From a virus: a DNA stretch of 61,764 nt. Below the pieces are notes generated by a model. That model searched no databases. It saw only the letters and a list, made by a program, of their open reading frames with translations, and was not told the origin of the DNA. Shown one piece after another: positions 61,334 to 61,764 of the stretch (positions are counted from its first letter, which is position 1; each line of letters begins with the position of its first letter). The stretch covers positions 1 through 61,764 of IMG/VR virus record IMGVR_UViG_3300027162_000003; one strand, given 5' to 3'. The translations under genes and the position numbers were made by a program.

Positions 61334-61764
61334 TTATGCTGTAGAAAGAGAAACTACAACCATTGAACTTCCACTTGGAACTGTTGAAATTGTCAATGTC
61401 CTTGGAGAAACATTATTGATAGTATAATTTGCTGGTGGTTGCAAAATGCCATCAATCGATACTAAATAAAGTGCTGATACAAGTGTACCTGATGTATTTC
61501 CTGTAAGAGTCCAAGTTGTAGTTGCGCCATTTCCTGAAAATGTCCAAACATTACCTGCGTTTGAGGCGGGAATAACTCCAGTTGCGCCTTGTGGCCCAGT
61601 GGCTCCAGTTGCTCCTTGTATCCCAGTAACTCCAGTCGCACCCGTAGCACCAGTTGCGCCTTGTGGCCCAGTGGCTCCAGTTGCTCCTTGTATCCCAGTA
61701 ACTCCAGTCGCACCCGTAGCACCAGTTGCTCCTGTCGTGCCTCTAACACCAGTGGCTCCAGTAG
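61334..61764 (-). CDS. collagen-like fibre protein, 3' part (begins at left end)
   Basis: The frame is open from the right edge to the TAA at 61334-61336 and continues the gene that starts at 949. It contains the last GATG repeats (with one extra 24-residue unit versus the left edge) and a C-terminal domain ([40 protein letters not shown]) matching that of 60637..61290. Only a small ORF in another frame would be called here if the edge were ignored. Confidence 0.85.
   Translation of the reverse strand, partial: TGATGVRGTTGATGATGATGVTGIQGATGATGPQGATGATGATGVTGIQGATGATGPQGATGVIPASNAGNVWTFSGNGATTTWTLTGNTSGTLVSALYLVSIDGILQPPANYTINNVSPRTLTISTVPSGSSMVVVSLSTA
61558..61764. repeat. right copy of junction repeat with a tandem 72-bp unit
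   Basis: The 72-bp unit beginning GTTGCGCC at 61581 repeats at 61653, and the next unit opens at 61725 with GTTGCTCC. The left end holds one unit fewer. Joining the ends keeps the reading frame because 72 is a multiple of 3. Confidence 0.85.

Overview
The window looks like an essentially complete genome of a tailed, short-tailed (podovirus-like) double-stranded DNA phage, written as a linear contig of a circular or terminally redundant molecule. The first ~135 bases recur at the right end, where they carry one extra 72-bp unit. A collagen-like gene runs off the left edge (1..949, minus) and finishes at the right edge (61334..61764, minus). There is no integrase, lysogeny repressor, tape measure or sheath gene, so a strictly lytic short-tailed phage is the simplest reading. 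The host cannot be named. Many genes start behind A/T-rich leaders without a clear Shine-Dalgarno (Bacteroidota-like habit), while the two LamG-type proteins have a C-terminal signature I associate with Verrucomicrobiota/Planctomycetota and their phages.

Layout. One long late transcription direction (minus strand) covers ~28.5 kb down to 1 and, through the circular junction, 61.8 kb down to 40.4 kb. In transcription order it holds: small terminase (28463), nucleotide metabolism (MazG-like, dCMP deaminase), a glycosyltransferase and a methyltransferase, large terminase (23727), portal (21283), small head genes, a scaffold-like protein (17695), a block of three glycosyltransferase-like genes plus a methyltransferase (16336-13514), a ~0.9 kb noncoding structured region, the major capsid protein (12618), a string of fibre/decoration proteins (11292-4296), a lysis cassette with an intein-split endolysin (4289-2232), a metallophosphoesterase, collagen-like fibres across the junction, a tailspike with an S74 chaperone (60623), an expanded 1422-residue tail adaptor-like protein (57955), a nozzle-like tail protein (53687), duplicated MGG-type putative internal proteins, a PAPS-reductase-family/YkgJ pair, two large ejection-type proteins (46966, 45269) and an Erv/ALR-like sulfhydryl oxidase (41950).

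The plus-strand block 28.9-40.2 kb is the early/replication region. It contains many tiny ATGA-coupled genes, a RecT-like annealing protein, a PD-(D/E)XK nuclease with a four-cysteine cluster, a winged-helix-like initiator, a DnaB helicase, an SSB-like protein and a NUMOD3-type homing endonuclease, and it ends in a strong hairpin terminator. No DNA polymerase, primase or RNA polymerase is recognisable, so replication and transcription probably use host enzymes.

The most interesting items are: an intein with a LAGLIDADG nuclease inserted exactly at the catalytic cysteine of the endolysin; at least three noncoding stretches with nested inverted repeats that look like structured RNAs (13.08-13.51, 38.59-38.67, 40.26-40.39 kb); a repeated hairpin-plus-A/C-rich leader in front of early genes; a redox/sulfur gene set among virion genes; and GC-rich versus AT-rich paralogues in the fibre region that point to mosaic acquisition.
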